Below, one piece after another: positions 60,371-64,000 of a DNA stretch of 64,000 nt. The DNA is taken from contig CM038222.1 in NCBI GenBank assembly GCA_021442155.1, positions 108,565,121 to 108,629,120 on the forward strand, in the 5' to 3' direction. The position numbers and the translations under genes were made by a program. The notes under the pieces are model-generated. The model was given only the letters and a program-made list of their open reading frames with translations, was not told the DNA's origin and made no database searches. Source of the DNA: Cymbidium sinense (Eukaryota > Streptophyta > Magnoliopsida > Asparagales > Orchidaceae). The first letter of the stretch is position 1; each line of letters opens with the position of its first letter.

Positions 60371-61115
60371 AGCTAGGCATAAAACAATAATCTGAAGTCA
60401 TTTAATAGAAGAACGATAAAAAGAGGCTTAAATTCATTATAACGTAAAAGAATTTCTAAAAAAATCACAGACAAAGAGGTACAGAGACTTCTCAATTACA
60501 AACAGAGACAGTAAAGATAGAAAGGAAACATAAAGAGGCCATAAAAGCAGAAGAGATACATTACAAATCTAAAGAAATCAAAAGTAGAACATAGCATATC
60601 ATCATCATCACATTAGGCTTGTCCAAACAAATTGGTGAAAAATATCCTCCTTATAGCTCTTTCTTTTCAAAATCAATGAGGTCCTTAAATAAAGGGGAAA
60701 AATGACAATAATAATAAAAATATCAAGAAAGGTTACCATTTCAGGGCAACGAACGTGTATAACCCTCGCTTTCAACACACTATACACAAACGAAGGATGG
60801 TTAGTGCTCAGAAATAAAAAAACAAAAACAAATTAAAAAGATCTGCGTAACTGGAAAAACCCTAATGTTCCAGATCATATATAAAAAAAACCCTACTCTT
60901 CTAATACATGATCGAATGAAATGGACTAATAAATCAGATATTAGCTAATTTTTCAACTAAAAAAGACCTATCCTCGGATCAAAAGCCTAACTAATCAAGT
61001 GCCAACGACGGCGATTTCCTAAGAGCGACCATCACGAACTGCAAACAAGCCGACAAAAAAAGTAAAAAAACAAAAAAATGAAGAAAGGAGCATTAGCGTT
61101 TCAGAGGAAGCCCAC
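60371..61115 (-). other. Probable intron in the U2AF35 5' UTR
   Basis: On the minus strand a donor AAAGAG/GTGGGC lies at about 61116/61115 and an acceptor CCTAG or CTAG lies near 60370-60374, 50 bp before the ATG. The DNA between them is AT- and T-rich, as plant introns are. Another acceptor (TTTGCAG near 61040) could define a shorter or alternative intron. Leader introns are common in plant splicing-factor genes. This is inferred, not proven. Confidence 0.45.
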
Positions 61116-61230
61116 CTCTTTAGGCGGCCAAGGGGGAGAACCGCGCTAGAGGAGAGGAAGAAAGGGGTCGCTTAGGGTTCCGCCGGTGTCCACCGCGTAC
61201 GAAAACGATCAAGGTAAACCTTCCAGAATT
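61116..61230 (-). other. Probable U2AF35 5' UTR exon 1
   Basis: A GC-rich stretch (minus strand: GGCGGAACCCTAAGCGACCC, then TCTTCCTCTCCTCTAGCGCG) contrasts with AT-rich surroundings and ends at the proposed donor. AACCCTAA-type words are frequent near transcription starts of plant housekeeping genes. Confidence 0.45.
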
Positions 61231-61247
61231 GGAACACGGTGCGGCTG

Positions 61248-61257
61248 TTAAATAGAT
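61248..61257 (-). promoter_or_regulatory. TATA-like box of U2AF35
   Basis: CTATTTAACA on the minus strand lies about 20-35 bp upstream of the presumed first exon. It is the only TATA-like site close to it. Confidence 0.35.
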
Positions 61258-61259
61258 GA

Positions 61260-64000
61260 TCCAGAGCGCACCGATCATAGCCTTTCATTACAGTTGATAT
61301 AATCGGACGACAAAGATTCCATACGACTTCTCCCTTGTTTGGATAGTTGTCTGACTCTATGTGAACCTAGTCATCTTCAAATAAGTTGAACTCATCAAGC
61401 TTCAAATTCAAGCTCGAGATCACATTATTACTTATATATTATATTAGTTCAAGTTCAAAATTAATCATGCTTAGCTCATTAGCCTACCAAACTGCTAATT
61501 TAACATTCCACTTTGTCCTAAATCACATAATTTTAATTCTTGAATCTTGATTCTCAAGTCAACTAATGCATATAACATCTCTCAATTTTATGATCATAAT
61601 GTCATTTCTTAGGGCTCAATTATTTCTCTAAATGCATAACTCTTTGTGGAATATCTAAATTTACCTTAAAGTTTTGCTACTATAAGTGCTTTATTTACAT
61701 ATAATCATGACTTCATCTTTCTCAATGACAAAGGTAAAATATTTAGCAATTACTACTTTATTATTTTTTGTTTAATTCAAATTTTAACATATTTTAAATA
61801 TAATAAATTTTTGACATATTGTTCATTCATTCAGCTCATTAAATTTACTAGAGAAATAACTCTTAAAATTTGTATAGCTTTTCTACTTAAAGTTCTATTA
61901 TAAGTGTTTTAAAATTTTAATTTTAATTTCTTTATTAATGTAGGAGATTAATTAAATCACATGCTTTTTTATCTTTCATTTGAAATTTTAAATGTAAAAT
62001 TTTTAAAAATCTCTATATCTTAATTTGACATATTTCTCTAAACATTTTAAGAAGTTTTAAAGATTAAAATCTCATAATTGTTTTGTACCAAAAATCTAAA
62101 TTTAAAATTAGGGTTCATGAACTTTGGCTTGCTTCCTATTTTTGGCTTCCATTTTTGTCTTAATACTTAATAGTACTTCTTTAAAATCCTTCCTAAGTCC
62201 TATATATTATACCAAGCATCTTTAGAAGCCTTCTCCGCCTACTTGGACCATACTTCAAATGCTAAACCCAAGGCTACATACATGTACTATTTAAAGGTTC
62301 TAAATTGGCTTGTATTCATAACATCTTTAATGAATAAAGTTATGGTTTTTTTAGGCTTATATCTTCTAAGATTTGTAAAATACCCTATTTCTTCTAAAGT
62401 ATATCCCATTTATGATTTTATGATAAATAATAATTTGGCATCTTTTGAGACTTGTGTTTTTTTAAATTCTTAGAAAGAATATGTACCATATGATGTTTAA
62501 AATTTTTAAGGTTTACAGATATAATTTGTACTTTAGAGGCTTATGTCTTTTGAGATTTTTGAAAAAAAAATATATACATTTTAATGCATATGACTTTTAA
62601 GTCATTTAGAAAGAACTTGTCCCTACTAATGCTTATTCCTTCTCAGATTTCCTATATCTTTTTGAAGCTTGTATCATCTAAGATTTTTAGATGAGTAAAG
62701 ATATTATCAATCATTTATTCTTACGAAACCTTTTTAGTGAGGACTATAACTACTATTAACTTCTCATTAAGACTTCCTAGTAGGCATGCCTTCTAAAAGT
62801 TTAAAGTGGAGACTATATCTAACACTTTTCTTTATGGGATCTTACAAAATGCAATGTTACTTATAAAAAAACTTTATTGATATATAATATAAGATGTATA
62901 ATAGTTTAAATAAAAAATTACTTTAAAAGATAGATTTTTAGTTACATATTATAAATAAATACTATAAGTTAGTGAGATAAAAAATTCAATAAGATTAGAA
63001 ATTTAATTTCTTTAGATTGTTGTAGTGATCAAATATTTTTATCATATTTATAAAAGATAGCAAAGTAAGCTAATAATTTATATTTATTTATTTCTTGGAT
63101 ACCCATAAGTGTTAGACATTTGATTTTTAAATAAGAGATGGATATAACAACCATAAAATTGGATAATAAAGATTACCAAATATTACATCATAGATTAAGT
63201 TAGTATCTACTACATGAATTAAACTAGAAATATTGACTATAAAGGTAATTCAACCAAGGTGGTTAGAAGGATGACTATGCCACAAATTTTTATAATATAT
63301 CCTCCAAAACTATAAATGTCTTAATGATAAGATTGAAGTTTAGAGTGAGTTAATCCAAGAATCATGTGAGCAATTAGGGATAAAATATCTACTAAATCAT
63401 CTGCATCAACTAATTCTTTTAAAATATTAACATTTAATATCTCAACTTTAATTGATCTCTTCTTGTAAAGTGAGGACTATAAAAAAAATTTTGATTTTTC
63501 TTACTCATATCTTCTTAAATAGGAGGATAACTTGGTTGTAGTATTCCTATAACAATATAAATAACTCTAATAATTTTGTATCATGAATATGATAATCTTT
63601 ATTTTATTTAGAGGCTAATGATATATAGATTATTCTCATATTAATGGCCCAGGTGACCTTGAAATTTATCTTTTTTATGATTTTGGCCATTTTAGGTATT
63701 TGAAATTTTATTTATTATGTGCTCACATCTTCTTTGTTGGGAAGACTAATTAATTTCTTATTAGGAATTCTTATATTCACTTGAATATTATTTAGACTAC
63801 TCTAATAAGCACTGATGGTCTCATAAGTAATTATTTATGCTTCTACTAGATTGATATGATCAGCATATAAATGAAATATTTCTGTTCATAGCGAAGAGTG
63901 GAAGGTTTGAGATGGAGACCTCAAAGAAAAACACTTTGCAGTACCTGAAGATCTACTTTTGAAATTTAATGAGCCTCCAAAGAAAATTTTTATAAGTACA
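61260..64000. other. AT-rich intergenic DNA, no gene recognised
   Basis: This is upstream of U2AF35. The 76-residue frame at 62243-62473 is Leu/Tyr-rich and resembles nothing I can name. A few short stretches near 63160-63900 have slightly more complex composition but stops in all frames; a decayed gene or transposon cannot be excluded. Confidence 0.55.

Noticed and set aside
62243..62473. 76-codon Leu/Tyr-rich frame
   Set aside because: It is AT-rich intergenic DNA with no recognisable similarity; a hint of a copia-like reading was too weak to support.
63160..63900. Possible decayed receptor-kinase or copia remnant
   Set aside because: I tried reading both strands; no motif of a kinase or retroelement stayed in order.

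Overview
The window looks like a transposon-rich stretch of a flowering-plant nuclear genome. The evidence is plant-type Ty3/gypsy and Mutator-like (MULE) coding remnants, a plant mobile domain (PMD) remnant, and one intact host gene, the small subunit of the splicing factor U2AF (U2AF35), on the minus strand at 59501-60319. A monocot such as a palm would fit, but this is a weak inference; nothing here fixes the species. No bacterial-style operon, CRISPR array or rRNA/tRNA gene was seen.

Layout. (1) 1-37140 holds no convincing protein gene. It consists of five diverged copies (U1-U5) of a very large non-coding unit of about 6-6.7 kb, arranged - + + - +. With them go three copies of a 1.3-kb side module (M) and several copies of a roughly 0.35-kb repeat (R). 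Each complete unit has, in the same order, an AT-rich part with 2-3 internal sub-repeats, a G-box/TATA-like element, a GC-balanced island of about 1 kb, and a 1.3-2 kb tract packed with GGTCAA/TTGAC motifs. The unit ends in TCAACA, so read backwards it starts TGTTGA. I read these as long terminal repeats, or LARD-like derivatives, of a very large LTR retrotransposon. The repetition is seen directly; the class is inferred.

(2) 37236-53570 is a degenerate Ty3/gypsy polyprotein on the minus strand. In coding order it has gag, protease, reverse transcriptase, RNase H, a second (archaeal-type) RNase H, and integrase with an HHCC zinc region, core and C-terminus. The two RNase H domains point to the Tat/Ogre lineage. 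It is full of stops and frameshifts, and the integrase catalytic Glu is a Lys.

(3) Inside the integrase sits an 8315-bp MULE at 37637-45951. It is bounded by perfect 9-bp direct repeats (GACTTCTAA) and has terminal inverted repeats of about 370-385 bp. It carries a broken transposase on the minus strand and a broken PMD-like gene on the plus strand. Removing it restores continuity of the integrase reading, so the order of events is clear: gypsy first, MULE second.

(4) 53570-59500 is intergenic DNA with microsatellites, a hAT-like MITE of about 0.5 kb, a gypsy gag scrap and a 1.03-kb element with inverted ends.

(5) 59501 to about 61230 is the U2AF35 gene, with an uninterrupted coding region and a probable 5' UTR intron. 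(6) 61260-64000 is AT-rich and shows no recognisable gene.

Only U2AF35 looks functional. Everything else is mobile-element sequence in various states of decay.
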